Shown: positions 20,747 through 32,286, counted from the stretch's first letter. The stretch is 46,019 nucleotides of DNA from Actinomycetes bacterium (GCA_025355665.1 JANXZF010000129.1:1-46019), one strand, 5' to 3'. Notes: generated by a model not told the origin, from the sequence alone. Numbers and translations: made by a program.

Positions 20747-21700
20747 ATGCGACACCTTCTATCAACTTCTGATCTCACATACACGCAAGCAATCCGGATT
20801 CTCGATACTGCTCAGGAAATGGCGCGAATTTCTGAAGGTCCGGTCAAGAAATTGCCGACACTTCGAGGCCGCACCATAGTGAATCTATTTTTCGAAGATT
20901 CAACTCGAACTCGAATCTCTTTTGAAGCCGCGGCCAAAAGGTTGTCGGCTGACGTTATCAATTTCTCTGCCAAGGGTTCTAGTGCAAGCAAAGGCGAATC
21001 CTTAAAGGACACGGCGCAAACTCTTCAAGCGATGGGCGCAGATGCCGTCATCCTCCGTCACTCGGCTTCCGGTGCTGCACAGCGCCTTGCCAATTCCCAC
21101 TGGACTTCGGGGAGTGTCATCAACGCCGGTGACGGGACGCACGAACATCCGACCCAAGCGCTTCTTGATGCGTTTACGATTCGTCAGCATCTTCGAGTCG
21201 GTACGGGAGACCTTCGAGGTCTGACTATCGCCATCGTCGGAGACATTCTTCACTCACGTGTTGCGAGATCAGATGTTCACCTACTTTCACTTCTTGGTGC
21301 GCAAGTAATTTTGGTTGCGCCACCAACTCTTCTTCCTATCGGTACATCCACGTGGCCAGTTCAAATGTCCTACGATTTCGATTCTGTGCTACCGCTCGTT
21401 GATGCAGTCATGATGCTTCGAGTTCAGCAAGAACGAATGAGTGATTTCTTCTTTCCAACTGCTCGTGAATACTCACATTACTACGGCCTAAACGCTGATC
21501 GCCTAAAGAAGATGAAACCAACCGCAATCATTATGCATCCAGGCCCAATGAATCGCGGACTGGAAATCACTGCTGAATGTGCAGATAGCGCGCGCTCTGT
21601 CATTCTCGAACAAGTGACCAATGGCGTGAGCGTTAGAATGGCCGTTCTTTACTTACTTTTAGCGGGTGCACCGAACGAAGATGGAGAGATCACCAAATGA
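20747..21700 (+). CDS. pyrB: Aspartate carbamoyltransferase catalytic subunit
   Basis: A 317-residue enzyme condensing carbamoyl phosphate with aspartate. The carbamoyl-phosphate motif is [13 protein letters not shown]; further signatures are [35 protein letters not shown] and [11 protein letters not shown]. No pyrI regulatory subunit is present, as usual outside enterics. The last codons overlap the pyrC start (ATGA). Confidence 0.97.
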   Translation: MRHLLSTSDLTYTQAIRILDTAQEMARISEGPVKKLPTLRGRTIVNLFFEDSTRTRISFEAAAKRLSADVINFSAKGSSASKGESLKDTAQTLQAMGADAVILRHSASGAAQRLANSHWTSGSVINAGDGTHEHPTQALLDAFTIRQHLRVGTGDLRGLTIAIVGDILHSRVARSDVHLLSLLGAQVILVAPPTLLPIGTSTWPVQMSYDFDSVLPLVDAVMMLRVQQERMSDFFFPTAREYSHYYGLNADRLKKMKPTAIIMHPGPMNRGLEITAECADSARSVILEQVTNGVSVRMAVLYLLLAGAPNEDGEITK

Positions 21701-23010
21701 CCGACTATCTACTCGACGGTGGCGTTCTCCCTGATGGCAAGGCGGTTCAAGTCCTAATTAAGGACGGGTTGATTAGCCAGATTGAATCGGTAGTTTCCAC
21801 TTTGGCCACGACCAACCTTCAAAAGATTTCCATAAACGGCTGCATCGTCCTTCCGGGATTTGTGGATTTGCACACCCATCTTCGTGAACCTGGACGTGAG
21901 GATTCAGAGACCGTTGAATCTGGTTCGCGCGCCGCCGCAAAAGGAGGCTTCACGGCAGTGTCGGCAATGGCTAACACATTCCCCGTTGCCGATACGGCCG
22001 GAGTTGTTGAACAGGTTTACGCATTGGGACAGGCGACGGGGTTGTGCGATGTATTTCCGATCGGTGCAGTTACACAAGGTATTGGTGGAACCGCACTAGC
22101 CGAACTTGGCGCGATGGCCGACTCCAAAGCACGTGTAAGGATTTTCAGCGACGATGGAAACTGTGTCTTCGATCCGATGGTCATGCGCCGAGCCCTTGAA
22201 TATGTCAAGAAGTTCAATGGAGTGATTGCCCAGCATGCACAGGATCCTCATCTAACAAAAGATGCCCAAATGAATGAGGGTCTCATTTCTTCAAAACTGG
22301 GACTTAAAGGTTGGCCCTCTGTTGCAGAGGAGTCGATCATTGCTCGCGATGTCCTCTTGGCAGATCATGTGCAATCGCGATTGCATGTTTGTCATGTGAC
22401 CTCATCTGGTGGCGTAGACATTATTAGGTGGGCAAAGGCCCGTGGAATTCAAGTGAGCGCAGAAGTCACTCCGCATCACTTACTGCTTACGGATGATTTA
22501 GCCGAGTCATACGACCCGATCTATAAGGTGAATCCACCACTTCGCACCCAAAGGGACGTTATGGCACTACGTGAAGGTTTGGCGGACGGCACGATCGATA
22601 TTGTCGCCACCGATCACGCGCCACACCCGGCTGAAAACAAGGAATGCGAATGGCAGGCAGCATCCTTTGGAATGTTGGGACTTGAGACGGCACTGTCGAT
22701 AGTGCAAGCAACAATGATCGACACCTCGATGATGTCATGGAGCGATTTGGCAGTGCGCATGTCGACTGCGCCAGCGCGTATCGGCGGGTACGCCGACCAC
22801 GGACAAGGTTTGAAGATCGGATCCACGGCCCATCTGACTATCGTTAACCCCACGCGTGCATGGAAAGTCGATCGAGATCTCGTGTCTTCTCGAAGTAGAA
22901 ATACGCCGTATCACGGCATGGAATTCCCTGGCTCTGTCGTCGCCACGTTCTATCGAGGAATCCCAACCGTTCTTGATGCGAAGTTGGTGAGTGCAGCACA
23001 TGGCAACTAA
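21697..23010 (+). CDS. pyrC: Dihydroorotase, class I
   Basis: A 437-residue zinc amidohydrolase cyclising carbamoyl aspartate. Metal and substrate motifs are [16 protein letters not shown] with the HxH pair, the [16 protein letters not shown] block, [33 protein letters not shown] and [15 protein letters not shown]. Length and motifs fit the long class I form. It overlaps pyrB by 4 bp and carA by 11 bp. Confidence 0.96.
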   Translation: MTDYLLDGGVLPDGKAVQVLIKDGLISQIESVVSTLATTNLQKISINGCIVLPGFVDLHTHLREPGREDSETVESGSRAAAKGGFTAVSAMANTFPVADTAGVVEQVYALGQATGLCDVFPIGAVTQGIGGTALAELGAMADSKARVRIFSDDGNCVFDPMVMRRALEYVKKFNGVIAQHAQDPHLTKDAQMNEGLISSKLGLKGWPSVAEESIIARDVLLADHVQSRLHVCHVTSSGGVDIIRWAKARGIQVSAEVTPHHLLLTDDLAESYDPIYKVNPPLRTQRDVMALREGLADGTIDIVATDHAPHPAENKECEWQAASFGMLGLETALSIVQATMIDTSMMSWSDLAVRMSTAPARIGGYADHGQGLKIGSTAHLTIVNPTRAWKVDRDLVSSRSRNTPYHGMEFPGSVVATFYRGIPTVLDAKLVSAAHGN

Positions 23011-24121
23011 GGCATACCTCGTGCTTGATGATGGGCGCGTTTTCGAGGGTAAAAGTTGGGGGACTACTGGCAAGACTTTCGGTGAGGCAGTGTTTGCGAC
23101 CGGGATGACCGGTTATCAAGAGACTCTGACAGATCCTTCGTATCACAAACAAGTTGTTGCCATGACCGCGCCTCACATCGGTAATACCGGTGTTAATTTT
23201 GAAGATAACGAATCCCACAAGATCTGGGTCGCTGGTTTCGCGGTCAGGAACCCCTCGACCCTGACGAGTAATTGGAGAAGTTCTGGGAGCCTTGAAGATG
23301 AATTGGTTTCCCAAGGGATTGTCTGCATTCAAGGGATTGATACTCGCGCCCTCACACGCCACCTGCGTGATCGAGGCGCGATGCGAGTCGGAATCTTTTC
23401 AGATATGAATATGACTCGCGAGGAAATGGTCATTGAAGTCAGGAAGAGCCCTTCGATGGCTGGAGCGCACTTGGTCGGGGATGTGTCTACTGCGAAGACC
23501 TATATCGTTCCAGCGATTGGCGAGAAGCATTTTAGAGTGGCGGCAATTGACTTGGGTATTAAGCACTCAACTCCTCGACTGCTCTCAGAGCGTGGTGTTG
23601 AAGTTCACGTCATGCCATTTGACACCACTTTCGCGCAGATACAAGAACTCGCACCGGACGGCGTTTTTCTCTCCAATGGCCCCGGAGATCCTGCAACTAT
23701 GAACGAAGTGGTGGACCTTGTTCGATCCTTGCTCACCGCTGAAATTCCAATCTTTGGAATCTGCTTTGGACACCAGATTCTTGGTCGTGCTCTTGGCTTT
23801 AGTACCTACAAACTGCAGTTTGGCCATCGCGGAATTAATCAACCTGTCTTAGATAAGACGACTGGAAAGGTTGAAATTACTGCACACAATCATGGCTTCG
23901 CATTGCAGGCTCCAACTGATGACACGTTCACGACGGTTTATGGACCAGGAGAGGTCAGCCATATCAGTTTGAATGACGGAGTAGTTGAGGGAATTCGAAT
24001 GTTGGAGATTCCGGCATTTAGCGTTCAGTACCACCCAGAAGCTGCGGCCGGTCCCCACGATGCGGCCTACCTTTTCGATCGCTTTACAGAAATGATGTCT
24101 ACGAAACGAGTCGACGCCTAA
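23000..24121 (+). CDS. carA: Carbamoyl-phosphate synthase small (glutaminase) subunit
   Basis: A 373-residue subunit that hydrolyses glutamine and passes ammonia to CarB. The N-terminal CPSase domain has [32 protein letters not shown] and [14 protein letters not shown]. The class I glutaminase domain has [11 protein letters not shown], the nucleophile cysteine in [15 protein letters not shown], the NHGF motif and the catalytic HPE in [17 protein letters not shown] 23000 is preferred; GTG 22991 is in frame. Overlaps carB by one base. Confidence 0.97.
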   Translation: MATKAYLVLDDGRVFEGKSWGTTGKTFGEAVFATGMTGYQETLTDPSYHKQVVAMTAPHIGNTGVNFEDNESHKIWVAGFAVRNPSTLTSNWRSSGSLEDELVSQGIVCIQGIDTRALTRHLRDRGAMRVGIFSDMNMTREEMVIEVRKSPSMAGAHLVGDVSTAKTYIVPAIGEKHFRVAAIDLGIKHSTPRLLSERGVEVHVMPFDTTFAQIQELAPDGVFLSNGPGDPATMNEVVDLVRSLLTAEIPIFGICFGHQILGRALGFSTYKLQFGHRGINQPVLDKTTGKVEITAHNHGFALQAPTDDTFTTVYGPGEVSHISLNDGVVEGIRMLEIPAFSVQYHPEAAAGPHDAAYLFDRFTEMMSTKRVDA

Positions 24122-27100
24122 TGCCGCTAGATACCTCTATTAAAAGTGTATTGGTTATCGGCAGCGGTCCGATTGTCATCGGTCAAGCATGCGAATTCGA
24201 TTATTCGGGCACGCAAGCTTGTCGCGTGCTTCGTGCTGAAGGAATTCGTGTCGTCCTCGTAAACTCTAACCCAGCAACGATTATGACTGATCCTGAGTTC
24301 GCAGATGCAACATATATCGAGCCGATAACACCTGAGTATTTGGAGAAGATTATTGAAACGGAAAGACCTGATGCAGTCCTTGCAACCCTCGGAGGGCAAA
24401 CGGCGCTGAACGCTGCAATGGCCTTGTACGAGCGAGGCACTTTGCAGAAGTTTGGTGTCCGTTTAATCGGTGCCGACGTAGATGCGATTCAACGTGGAGA
24501 AAATCGCGAACTCTTCCGCGACATCGTTGAAAAGGTTGGGGGAGAGTCGGCTCAGTCAATAATTTGTCGCACGCTAGAGGACTGTATGACGGCAGCCGAA
24601 CTACTCAACTATCCGGTTGTCGTACGTCCATCTTTCACGATGGGCGGCCTGGGTTCGGGCATTGCATTTGACTCACTGCAGTTGGAGCAGATTGCTGGAG
24701 CGGGATTGCGCCACAGTCCGACTTCGGAAGTATTGCTAGAAGAATCCATCTTGGGTTGGAAAGAATTTGAACTTGAAGTAATGCGCGACCAGAGCGACAA
24801 CGTTGTGATCGTATGCGGCATCGAAAACGTCGACCCGATGGGCGTGCATACTGGAGATTCGATAACCGTAGCGCCCGCCATGACATTGACAGATGTGGAA
24901 TACCAGAGGCTTCGAGATCTTTCGCTAAAGATTATCCGAGAGGTAGGCGTCGATACGGGTGGGTGCAATATCCAGTTCGCCGTGAATCCCGAAACTGGGC
25001 GAATTATTGTGATCGAGATGAACCCTCGAGTCTCACGTTCAAGTGCCCTTGCATCCAAAGCCACAGGCTTTCCAATTGCGAAGATCGCCACGAAGTTGGC
25101 GATTGGTTACACGCTCAATGAGATTCAAAATGACATCACAAAGGTGACCCCGGCATCCTTTGAGCCGACATTGGATTACGTAGTCGTGAAGGTGCCGCGC
25201 TTTGCGTTCGAGAAGTTTGCCGATGCCGATCCTCGGTTGACCACGACGATGAAAAGTGTCGGCGAGGCAATGGCAATCGGGCGTTCCTTTTCTGAAGCCC
25301 TTCAAAAGGCCCTTCGTTCCCTCGAACGAAAAGAAGCCCCTTTCACGTGGCCGATTGATCAACCTGAAAGCGTGAAGCTTGCTCTGCTTGCGTCAATGCA
25401 GATTCCCACCGAGTATCGACTCAAAGAAGTACAGCAGGCCCTTTGGCTCGGTGCGACGATCGAAGAGGTTTACTCGGCAACAAGGATTGATCGCTGGTAT
25501 CTCAACCAAATTTGTGAAATCAATGCTCATGCGGTGGAAATTGCCGCTCCCGGTGAATTAACGGAAGATCTACTCAAGTCGGCAAAACAGATGGGTTTTT
25601 CCGATATTCAGATTGCAAGTTTACGTGGGGTATCTGAAGAAGATATTAGAAGGCAACGTCACCATCTCAACATTCGACCCGTTTACAAGACGGTCGACAC
25701 CTGCGCCGCCGAATTTGAAGCCTTCACGCCATATCACTACTCAAGCTACGAAGAGGAGACTGAAGTTCGCCAACGTAGCAAACCAGCGGTCATCATCTTG
25801 GGAAGCGGGCCGAATCGAATCGGACAGGGAATTGAGTTCGATTATTCCTGTGTCCACGCGTCATTTGAATTGCACGATCGCAATTATGAAACAATCATGG
25901 TTAATTGCAATCCGGAGACTGTTTCGACCGACTACGACACAAGCGATCGCCTCTACTTCGAACCGTTGACACTTGAAGATGTCCTTGAAGTTGTTTATGC
26001 AGAGATGCAAGCCGGTCCAGTTATGGGCGTAATAACCCAATTGGGTGGTCAGACTCCGCTTGGCCTGGCAGCGGCGTTGAAGGCAGCAGGCGTGACGATA
26101 TTGGGTACAAGCCCCGAAGCGATCAACCTCGCCGAGGAACGTGGTGCATTCGGTTTGGTGCTGAAAGAGCAGGGATTGGTTGCGCCGTCCTTTGGAATGG
26201 CGTCTTCGCATCAGGAAGCGTTGGAAATCGCCCAACGCATCGGTTATCCCGTACTTGTTCGTCCATCTTTTGTTCTTGGCGGGCGGGGAATGGAAATTGT
26301 TTATGATGACGCTTCTTTAGGTGGCTTTATTACTCGGGCCACAGACATTACCCCCGACCATCCCGTCCTCGTAGATCGCTTCCTAGATTCGGCGATCGAA
26401 ATCGATGTCGATGCACTTTTCGACGGGCATGAGCTTTTCCTCGGCGGGGTCATGGAGCACATCGAGGAAGCAGGAATTCATTCAGGCGATAGTGCTTGCG
26501 TTATCCCTTCAATGACATTAACTCCTGAACAGCATGTCGATATTCGCGAGGCAACGGAAAAGATTGCCAGAGGCGTCGGAGTAAGTGGACTCATCAATAT
26601 ACAATTCGCAATGGCAGATCGCGTTCTTTATGTTCTCGAGGCAAATCCGCGTGCATCTCGTACTGTTCCCTTCGTCAGCAAGGCCACAGGTGTTCCTCTT
26701 GCAAAAGCGGCAGCGCGAATTGCAATTGGTTCGACGATTGCCGAACTCAGGGAAGAGGGACTTCTACCTGCGCAGGGAGACGGCAAAGCAAAAGGCGTTT
26801 CCGTGAAAGAGGCCGTCCTTCCCTGGAATCGATTCCGGCGAACCGATGGTCGCGGCGTCGACGCTGTTCTCGGGCCGGAGATGCGTTCTACCGGCGAAGT
26901 TATGGGGATCGCCCAAACATTTGGGGAGAGTTATTCGAAGAGCCAGATCGCCGCGTTTGGTCCATTGCCCAAATCTGGTCAAGTATTTATTTCCCTCGCG
27001 GGCAAGGACAAGGCATCGGGAGTCGATCCTGCTCGTGCGTTGTCAGAAATGGGCTTTGGTTTGATAGCAACGGCGGGCACGGCCGCTTATTTGGCCGAGC

Positions 27101-27390
27101 ATGGAATCAAGGCGACCACCGTTCGCAAGAATTCTGAAGGCCCGGGTCTATTTGGTGAAAGAACCGCAGTTGATCTCATTGCGTCAGGAAGTATCGACCT
27201 CGTTATCAATACGCCCGTCGGTCGCGGAACCCGTCAAGATGGTTGGCTAATTCGCACCGCCGCCGTTCAGCGGTCGATTCCGTGTATAACTACTACGGCC
27301 GGCTTCAATGCGGCGGTGGCAGGAATTGCCTCACTTCAACGGGGCGAATTTAGCGTTAGGCCATTGCAAGATTGGCTGGCCGACGCATGA
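24121..27390 (+). CDS. carB: Carbamoyl-phosphate synthase large subunit
   Basis: A 1089-residue protein of normal length with two homologous ATP-grasp halves. The first opens with [22 protein letters not shown], the second near residue 557 with [21 protein letters not shown]. Each has the RPSF segment of the ATP site ([29 protein letters not shown]) and a C-terminal ENP/ANPR block. The last 150 residues form the MGS-like allosteric domain ([18 protein letters not shown]), the usual site of UMP/ornithine control. It supplies carbamoyl phosphate for both pyrimidines and arginine. Confidence 0.98.
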   Translation: MPLDTSIKSVLVIGSGPIVIGQACEFDYSGTQACRVLRAEGIRVVLVNSNPATIMTDPEFADATYIEPITPEYLEKIIETERPDAVLATLGGQTALNAAMALYERGTLQKFGVRLIGADVDAIQRGENRELFRDIVEKVGGESAQSIICRTLEDCMTAAELLNYPVVVRPSFTMGGLGSGIAFDSLQLEQIAGAGLRHSPTSEVLLEESILGWKEFELEVMRDQSDNVVIVCGIENVDPMGVHTGDSITVAPAMTLTDVEYQRLRDLSLKIIREVGVDTGGCNIQFAVNPETGRIIVIEMNPRVSRSSALASKATGFPIAKIATKLAIGYTLNEIQNDITKVTPASFEPTLDYVVVKVPRFAFEKFADADPRLTTTMKSVGEAMAIGRSFSEALQKALRSLERKEAPFTWPIDQPESVKLALLASMQIPTEYRLKEVQQALWLGATIEEVYSATRIDRWYLNQICEINAHAVEIAAPGELTEDLLKSAKQMGFSDIQIASLRGVSEEDIRRQRHHLNIRPVYKTVDTCAAEFEAFTPYHYSSYEEETEVRQRSKPAVIILGSGPNRIGQGIEFDYSCVHASFELHDRNYETIMVNCNPETVSTDYDTSDRLYFEPLTLEDVLEVVYAEMQAGPVMGVITQLGGQTPLGLAAALKAAGVTILGTSPEAINLAEERGAFGLVLKEQGLVAPSFGMASSHQEALEIAQRIGYPVLVRPSFVLGGRGMEIVYDDASLGGFITRATDITPDHPVLVDRFLDSAIEIDVDALFDGHELFLGGVMEHIEEAGIHSGDSACVIPSMTLTPEQHVDIREATEKIARGVGVSGLINIQFAMADRVLYVLEANPRASRTVPFVSKATGVPLAKAAARIAIGSTIAELREEGLLPAQGDGKAKGVSVKEAVLPWNRFRRTDGRGVDAVLGPEMRSTGEVMGIAQTFGESYSKSQIAAFGPLPKSGQVFISLAGKDKASGVDPARALSEMGFGLIATAGTAAYLAEHGIKATTVRKNSEGPGLFGERTAVDLIASGSIDLVINTPVGRGTRQDGWLIRTAAVQRSIPCITTTAGFNAAVAGIASLQRGEFSVRPLQDWLADA

Positions 27391-28229
27391 GTTCGATAAA
27401 TCGCCATGCAAAACACATCACCGCCACTGTTGTGGGCAATAAACGCATCGGCCAGTACCACCAGATTCTTCTAAGTGTCGGCGACATCATTCAGAGTACT
27501 CATCCTGGAAATTTCGTAGCGATCAGCGTTGGCGGAGAAAATTCGGCGATGATATTGCGCAGGGCCTTCGCTATTTCTCGCATCTCTCATCGCAGCGATA
27601 GAGGTGACGGGACGATGGAGTTAATTGTTGCTCCGCACGGATCAGGTAGTCGCTGGTTATGCACTCAGCCAGAAGGTGCGAGCCTGGATGTAATCGCACC
27701 ACTTGGTACCGCTTTCGGTATCCCAACTGCGCCGGCACAAGCGCTTCTCGTGGGCGGGGGATACGGATCGGCGCCTTTATTTGGATTAGCCGAAGTACTT
27801 AAATCGCGCGGATGCCGTGTCGACATGATTCTTGGCGCGAGTACAGCATCCAAAATTTACGCACCGATTGAAGGCACGCGTTCCGTAAATTCGCTAAAGA
27901 TCTATACGGAAGATGCAAGCGCAGGAATTTCAGGGAAAGTGATCGATCCGATTCCTGGACTCATCCAAGAAGGTCTTGTGGATGTTATTTACTCTTGCGG
28001 CCCTATGGCGATGCTTGCGGCGATTTCTAGGATTGCTCTTTCATTGGACGTGGTCCACCAATGTGCGGTTGAAGAATCAATGGCCTGCGGTATCGGGATT
28101 TGTATGACTTGCGTACTGCCTGTTGAGAACTCCGAGGGCGAAACCAAAATGCTTCGGTCCTGCATTGACGGCCCTGTGATGGATGGCGCCGACGTCAAGT
28201 GGGATTTGGTCGGGAAGGTGGTGAAGTAG
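27387..28229 (+). CDS. pyrK: Dihydroorotate dehydrogenase B electron-transfer subunit
   Basis: A 280-residue ferredoxin-reductase-like protein. The N-terminal FAD domain contains [11 protein letters not shown], the NAD-binding part [19 protein letters not shown], and the C-terminal [2Fe-2S] ligands lie in [16 protein letters not shown] plus the later LRSCIDGP. It passes electrons from PyrD to NAD+. ATG 27387 overlaps the carB stop (ATGA); the TTG five codons upstream is not used. pyrD follows at once. Confidence 0.94.
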   Translation: MSSINRHAKHITATVVGNKRIGQYHQILLSVGDIIQSTHPGNFVAISVGGENSAMILRRAFAISRISHRSDRGDGTMELIVAPHGSGSRWLCTQPEGASLDVIAPLGTAFGIPTAPAQALLVGGGYGSAPLFGLAEVLKSRGCRVDMILGASTASKIYAPIEGTRSVNSLKIYTEDASAGISGKVIDPIPGLIQEGLVDVIYSCGPMAMLAAISRIALSLDVVHQCAVEESMACGIGICMTCVLPVENSEGETKMLRSCIDGPVMDGADVKWDLVGKVVK

Positions 28230-28231
28230 CG

Positions 28232-29164
28232 ATGAGCGAACTTGATTTTTCGACCACCCTAGGACCGGCGTGGTTTCCCACTCCCGTGTTCACGGCCAGT
28301 GGGTGTGCGAGTTCAGGCAAAGAGCTCTCTCAATTTTTTCCATTAAATGCGATCGGGGCCGTAGTCACCAAATCCATCATGCTAAAAGCTCGGCCAGGTC
28401 GACCGACCCCGCGAATGGCCGAAACGCCAAGCGGGATGCTCAATTCAATTGGACTTCAAGGCCCTGGTATTGATGCTTTCCTAGCCGACGACATTCCGTG
28501 GCTGCTAGAGCAGAACGCCAGGTTGATTGTGTCGATCGCGGGTGAGAATGTAGAAGAGTATTCAGTTCTTGCCAGACGTCTGCGTTCTATCGGCGGTATT
28601 TCCGCGATCGAAGTCAACATTTCCTGCCCCAACGTTGAGAATCGTGGACTTGTTTTCGCATGCGATCCGAACGCCTCTCGAGCAGTCGTTGAAGGTGTGC
28701 GTCGGACTCTAGGTGGGGATATTCCGATTATTGTAAAACTTTCTCCCGATGTAACCGACATTACAGAAATTGCTCGCGGAGTTGTTGATGCCGGTGCGGA
28801 TGCACTTTCGTTAATCAATACGGTTCTTGGCATGGTTATCAACGTGGACACAATGCGCCCACATCTCGCGGGCAAAACAGGGGGATTATCTGGTCCTGCC
28901 ATCCGCCCGATCGCTGTTCGCAATATCTATCAGGTTCATCAAGCACTTCCCAAGACTCCAATTCTTGGAATGGGCGGCGTTCGTTCGGCTCGAGACGCTT
29001 TCGAATTAATTCTCGCAGGTGCAAGCGGAATCAGTGTCGGAACTGCAACGTTCTCCAATCCCGTCACAATTATAAACGTGCAGAAGGAACTTAGAGAGAT
29101 ACTCGCGGCAAAGGGTTTCGCATCAGTGCGCGACGCCGTGGGATTTGCTCACAGAAACGAATAA
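28232..29164 (+). CDS. pyrD: Dihydroorotate dehydrogenase, class 1B catalytic subunit
   Basis: A 310-residue FMN enzyme oxidising dihydroorotate to orotate. Class 1B is supported by the adjacent pyrK and by IEVNISCPNVENRG, LSLINTVLGMVINVDTMRP, KTGGLSGPAIRPIAVRNIY and ILGMGGVRSARDAFELILAGAS. It lacks the N-terminal membrane helix of class 2 enzymes, so the complex should be cytosolic and NAD-linked. ATG 28232 is preferred; the frame is open upstream into pyrK. Confidence 0.95.
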   Translation: MSELDFSTTLGPAWFPTPVFTASGCASSGKELSQFFPLNAIGAVVTKSIMLKARPGRPTPRMAETPSGMLNSIGLQGPGIDAFLADDIPWLLEQNARLIVSIAGENVEEYSVLARRLRSIGGISAIEVNISCPNVENRGLVFACDPNASRAVVEGVRRTLGGDIPIIVKLSPDVTDITEIARGVVDAGADALSLINTVLGMVINVDTMRPHLAGKTGGLSGPAIRPIAVRNIYQVHQALPKTPILGMGGVRSARDAFELILAGASGISVGTATFSNPVTIINVQKELREILAAKGFASVRDAVGFAHRNE

Positions 29165-29191
29165 CCACCCCGACAAAGAGAGAAGGCAAGA

Positions 29192-29893
29192 ATGACGAAG
29201 AGAGCCCCGATATTTCTTGCCATTGATTGTGATGATCTTGAGGTTGCATTGTCGTGGGTTAAAGCCACTCAGAATTCCGTCTATGGTTTCAAAATGGGGC
29301 TCGAATTCTTCGCAACTTTTGGCAGTGAAGGAGTCAGGCGAATTACCGATCTCACTGACGCTGAGTTATTTCTAGATTTGAAACTTCACGATATTCCCAA
29401 CACTGTATCTGCTGCGACTCGCGCTGTTTCTGATCTCAAGCCTCGTTTTCTAACGGTCCATGCCGCGGGTGGGGCGGCAATGGTTCGGGCCGCCGCAAGC
29501 GCCGGACCCAATATAGATATTGCTGCCGTGACGATTCTGACTTCGCTTAGCTCGACGGATTTGAGTGATATTGGCTTCAAATCCAACCCTCTTGAATCAG
29601 CGGTTCGGTTGGCCCAATTAGCCGTATCAGCAGGGGCGAGGGCAATCATTTGTTCACCGCTTGAGATTTCTGCCATAAGAACCGCGGTTGGTGCAGATGT
29701 TTCAATCATTACCCCAGGTGTTAGGCCCTCATCATCGGGCAGTGATGATCAGCAACGAACGATGGACCCAAAAAGCGCAATATCTGAGGGTGCAAACTAC
29801 TTAGTGATGGGGCGCCCCATTACGAGCGCATGGACCGAAGGCTTTAGTGCCTTACAAGACCGAGCAGCCACAATTGCGGCTGAACTTATCTAA
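29192..29893 (+). CDS. pyrF: Orotidine-5'-phosphate decarboxylase, type 1 (short form)
   Basis: A 233-residue enzyme making UMP. The catalytic array DLKLHDIPNTV (Asp-x-Lys-x-x-x-Asp) and the C-terminal ITPGVRPSSSGSDDQQRTMDP and YLVMGRPITSA are typical of the short form. Streptomyces and mycobacteria carry the longer type 2 enzyme, so this is the alternative version. A purine-rich GAGAGAAGG ribosome-binding site precedes the ATG. Last gene of the pyr operon; pyrE is not in the window. Confidence 0.95.
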   Translation: MTKRAPIFLAIDCDDLEVALSWVKATQNSVYGFKMGLEFFATFGSEGVRRITDLTDAELFLDLKLHDIPNTVSAATRAVSDLKPRFLTVHAAGGAAMVRAAASAGPNIDIAAVTILTSLSSTDLSDIGFKSNPLESAVRLAQLAVSAGARAIICSPLEISAIRTAVGADVSIITPGVRPSSSGSDDQQRTMDPKSAISEGANYLVMGRPITSAWTEGFSALQDRAATIAAELI

Positions 29894-29908
29894 TTTCCTA
29901 GATACAGG

Positions 29909-29914
29909 TAGATT
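29909..29914 (+). promoter_or_regulatory. -10 box of the mIHF-gmk fusion (probable leaderless start)
   Basis: TAGATT followed by six bases (ATCGCC) and the ATG at 29921. No ribosome-binding site is present in the 27 bp after pyrF. Transcription would start at the start codon. Confidence 0.55.
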
Positions 29915-29920
29915 ATCGCC

Positions 29921-30787
29921 ATGCCCGTTCCCCCCTCTTTAACTCCCGAACAACGCGCAGAGGCCCTGATAAAGGCGGCGCATTCTCGTAGGGCTCGGGC
30001 AGATGTAAAAGCAAGGGTGAAGTCCGGAGAGATGGGGATTTCGGATGTCTTAATCCTCGCGAAAACAGATGAACCTATCGCAAAAATGCGTGTCAGCGAG
30101 CTTCTTGAATCCCTTCCTGGCGTAGGCAAGATTCGAGCCGCGGCAATTATGGAACGGCTAGCTATTTCATCTCCGCGAAGAATCCAAGGGCTCGGAATTC
30201 ATCAACGTGCAGAGTTGATTTCTGAGTTCAAGCCGATCAATCATCGCGGAAGATTATTGGTCCTTTCAGGTCCTGGGGGAGTTGGCAAAAGCACGGTCGC
30301 TTCAAGTTTGCGTGCAGCAAGTAACAATTTTTGGGTAAGTGTCTCAGCGACAACGCGCCAACCCCGCAGTAACGAAAGAAACGGCGAAGATTACTTCTTC
30401 CTTACTGAAGAGGAATTCGATCACAGGATTTCAGAGGATGATTTCCTGGAATGGGCGCAGTTTGCCGGCGCGCGTTACGGAACCCCGCGAGAGGGAGTGG
30501 AACAAGCCCTGTCCCAAGGTAAGAATGTTCTGCTCGAGATTGACATAGATGGTGCACGACAGGTTCGCACGCATAGTAAAGAAGCGGTCCTTGTCTTCCT
30601 CGAGCCCCCTAGTTGGGAAGATTTGGTTTCCAGATTGGAAGGGCGAGGCTCTGATACTCCCGAACGTCGTGCCCAAAGGCTCGAATTGGCCGCGGATGAA
30701 CTAGCCGCAGCCAAGGAATTCGACGTAATCCTCGTAAATGACCGCGTCGAGAAGGTAGTCGAGGCACTGGTATCCTTAGCCACCTGA
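29921..30787 (+). CDS. gmk: Fusion of actinobacterial integration host factor (mIHF) and guanylate kinase
   Basis: One uninterrupted 288-residue frame. Residues 1-104 match mIHF/sIHF: LTPEQRAEALIKAA, the basic RRARADVKARVKSGE, and the helix-hairpin-helix SELLESLPGVGKIRAAAIM at about 59-77. Residues 109-288 are a full guanylate kinase: P-loop GPGGVGKS at 117-124, the GMP-binding region VSATTRQPRSNERNGEDYFF, ARYGTPREGV and LEIDIDGARQV. In Streptomyces and mycobacteria these are two neighbouring genes. The first part should bind DNA, the second should convert GMP to GDP. No good internal start for Gmk alone is seen; TTG 30215 is the only nearby candidate. rpoZ follows after 33 bp. Confidence 0.93.
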   Translation: MPVPPSLTPEQRAEALIKAAHSRRARADVKARVKSGEMGISDVLILAKTDEPIAKMRVSELLESLPGVGKIRAAAIMERLAISSPRRIQGLGIHQRAELISEFKPINHRGRLLVLSGPGGVGKSTVASSLRAASNNFWVSVSATTRQPRSNERNGEDYFFLTEEEFDHRISEDDFLEWAQFAGARYGTPREGVEQALSQGKNVLLEIDIDGARQVRTHSKEAVLVFLEPPSWEDLVSRLEGRGSDTPERRAQRLELAADELAAAKEFDVILVNDRVEKVVEALVSLAT

Positions 30788-30820
30788 TCTGGGCATTTAA
30801 CAATGATGTAAGGGGCTTTA

Positions 30821-31069
30821 ATGGACGGCATTACCAATCCACCGATTGACGAACTTTTGGATAAGAGCGGCTCCAAGTACAGCCTCGTCCTTTATGCGGC
30901 CAAGCGTGCCCGACAGATCAATGCGTATTACTCCCAATTAGGCGAGGGTCTCCTCGAATATGTAGGACCACTTGTAGAAACACACGTCCACGAGAAGCCA
31001 TTGTCGATTGCCCTGCGCGAAATCAACGAGGGCCTTTTGACGATCGAGAATCTCGAACCAACCGCTTAA
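30821..31069 (+). CDS. rpoZ: RNA polymerase omega subunit
   Basis: An 82-residue protein that supports assembly of the beta' subunit. [19 protein letters not shown] corresponds to the conserved omega core, and [20 protein letters not shown] to the C-terminal part. AAGGGG (30811-30816) 4-5 nt before the ATG is a good ribosome-binding site. The order gmk-rpoZ-coaBC-metK-priA is conserved in actinobacteria. Confidence 0.92.
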   Translation: MDGITNPPIDELLDKSGSKYSLVLYAAKRARQINAYYSQLGEGLLEYVGPLVETHVHEKPLSIALREINEGLLTIENLEPTA

Positions 31070-31086
31070 ATTAAAGATCGCTAGAA

Positions 31087-32286
31087 ATGTCTGCCTCGGG
31101 CCGAGAAGTTATTCTCGGTATTGGCGGAGGAATCGCGGCATATAAATCGTGTGACTTACTTAGGCGACTCCAGGAACATGGTTATCTCGTAACAGTTGTG
31201 CCGACCCCTGCCTCACTTAATTTTGTTGGATCCACTACGTGGGAAGCCTTATCGGGAAGAGCGGTGCTCACCGAAGTTTGGCAGGACGTGGCATCGGTCG
31301 CCCATATTAATTTGGCATCGAAAGCCGACTACATCATCGCTGCACCCGCGACCGCTGACCTCATCGCAAGAATGGCTCAAGGTCGCGCAGATGATCTGCT
31401 CACGAATGTTGTTTTGGCCAGCGGCGCACCGAAGTTAGTAGTGCCTGCAATGCACCCGCAAATGTGGCTTAACGAATCGACAGTTGCCAACGTAGAGATT
31501 CTAAGGACGCGTGGTTTCATTGTCATGGAGCCTGAGGTCGGACGCCTTACGGGAGGCGACGTTGGTCAAGGAAGATTTCCAGAAACGTCAAAGATCCTTG
31601 AACAATTTCAAGAGATCGCCGGGTGGAACGCCGATCTCCTGGGTCGCAGGATCCTTGTCACCGCCGGTGGAACTCGAGAGCCGATCGATCCTGTTCGATT
31701 CATTGGCAATCGTTCTTCGGGCAAGCAGGGTTATGCAGTCGCCCGTGCGGCGGTTGTAAGAGGTGCGCAAGTTCAACTAATCGCTGCGAATTGCGAACTG
31801 CCTGATATTGAGGGAGTGGAGATCACTCGTGTCGAAACGACATCGGAGATGGCCGAAGTGCTTGCTGAGAAATTCCCAGAGTGTGATGCATTGATCATGT
31901 GCGCGGCGGTTGCAGATGCGAAGCCTGTTCAAATAAGTCCGGAAAAGATTAAGAAGGATCAGTTAGAAAGCATTGCACTCGAACCCAATCCAGACCTATT
32001 GGCGGGCCTTTCAGCTTCGAAGAAGGTATCGCAAGTCCTGGTCGGCTTTGCCGCAGAAACGCAGGCCCATGCTGAAAATGCTGTAAAGAAATTGAAGGCA
32101 AAGAACTTGGATGTCCTCTATGTCAATGATGTCTCGGGGGGAGCGATATTCGGTAGTGATCAGACCCGCGGAACTATCATCTCAAAGGGTGGAGCAGACA
32201 TTGTGGTTTCCGAGGCCAGCAAAGACACGCTCGCAAACGTATTACTCGACCAGGTCAGTTTTAGGCTAAGTTTGCCCAATGTCTAA
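31087..32286 (+). CDS. coaBC: Bifunctional phosphopantothenoylcysteine decarboxylase / phosphopantothenate-cysteine ligase
   Basis: A 399-residue coenzyme A pathway enzyme. The N-terminal CoaC flavodomain shows [39 protein letters not shown] and PAMHPQMW, and needs FMN. The CoaB half starts near residue 185 with [25 protein letters not shown] and carries AAVADAKP and the LEPNPDLL region. It starts 17 nt after rpoZ and its last 8 bp overlap metK. Confidence 0.96.
   Translation: MSASGREVILGIGGGIAAYKSCDLLRRLQEHGYLVTVVPTPASLNFVGSTTWEALSGRAVLTEVWQDVASVAHINLASKADYIIAAPATADLIARMAQGRADDLLTNVVLASGAPKLVVPAMHPQMWLNESTVANVEILRTRGFIVMEPEVGRLTGGDVGQGRFPETSKILEQFQEIAGWNADLLGRRILVTAGGTREPIDPVRFIGNRSSGKQGYAVARAAVVRGAQVQLIAANCELPDIEGVEITRVETTSEMAEVLAEKFPECDALIMCAAVADAKPVQISPEKIKKDQLESIALEPNPDLLAGLSASKKVSQVLVGFAAETQAHAENAVKKLKAKNLDVLYVNDVSGGAIFGSDQTRGTIISKGGADIVVSEASKDTLANVLLDQVSFRLSLPNV

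Noticed and set aside
24609-25091. 160-codon minus-strand open frame inside carB
   Set aside because: It lies wholly opposite conserved CarB codons and encodes low-complexity Ser/Thr/Pro-rich sequence typical of antisense frames.
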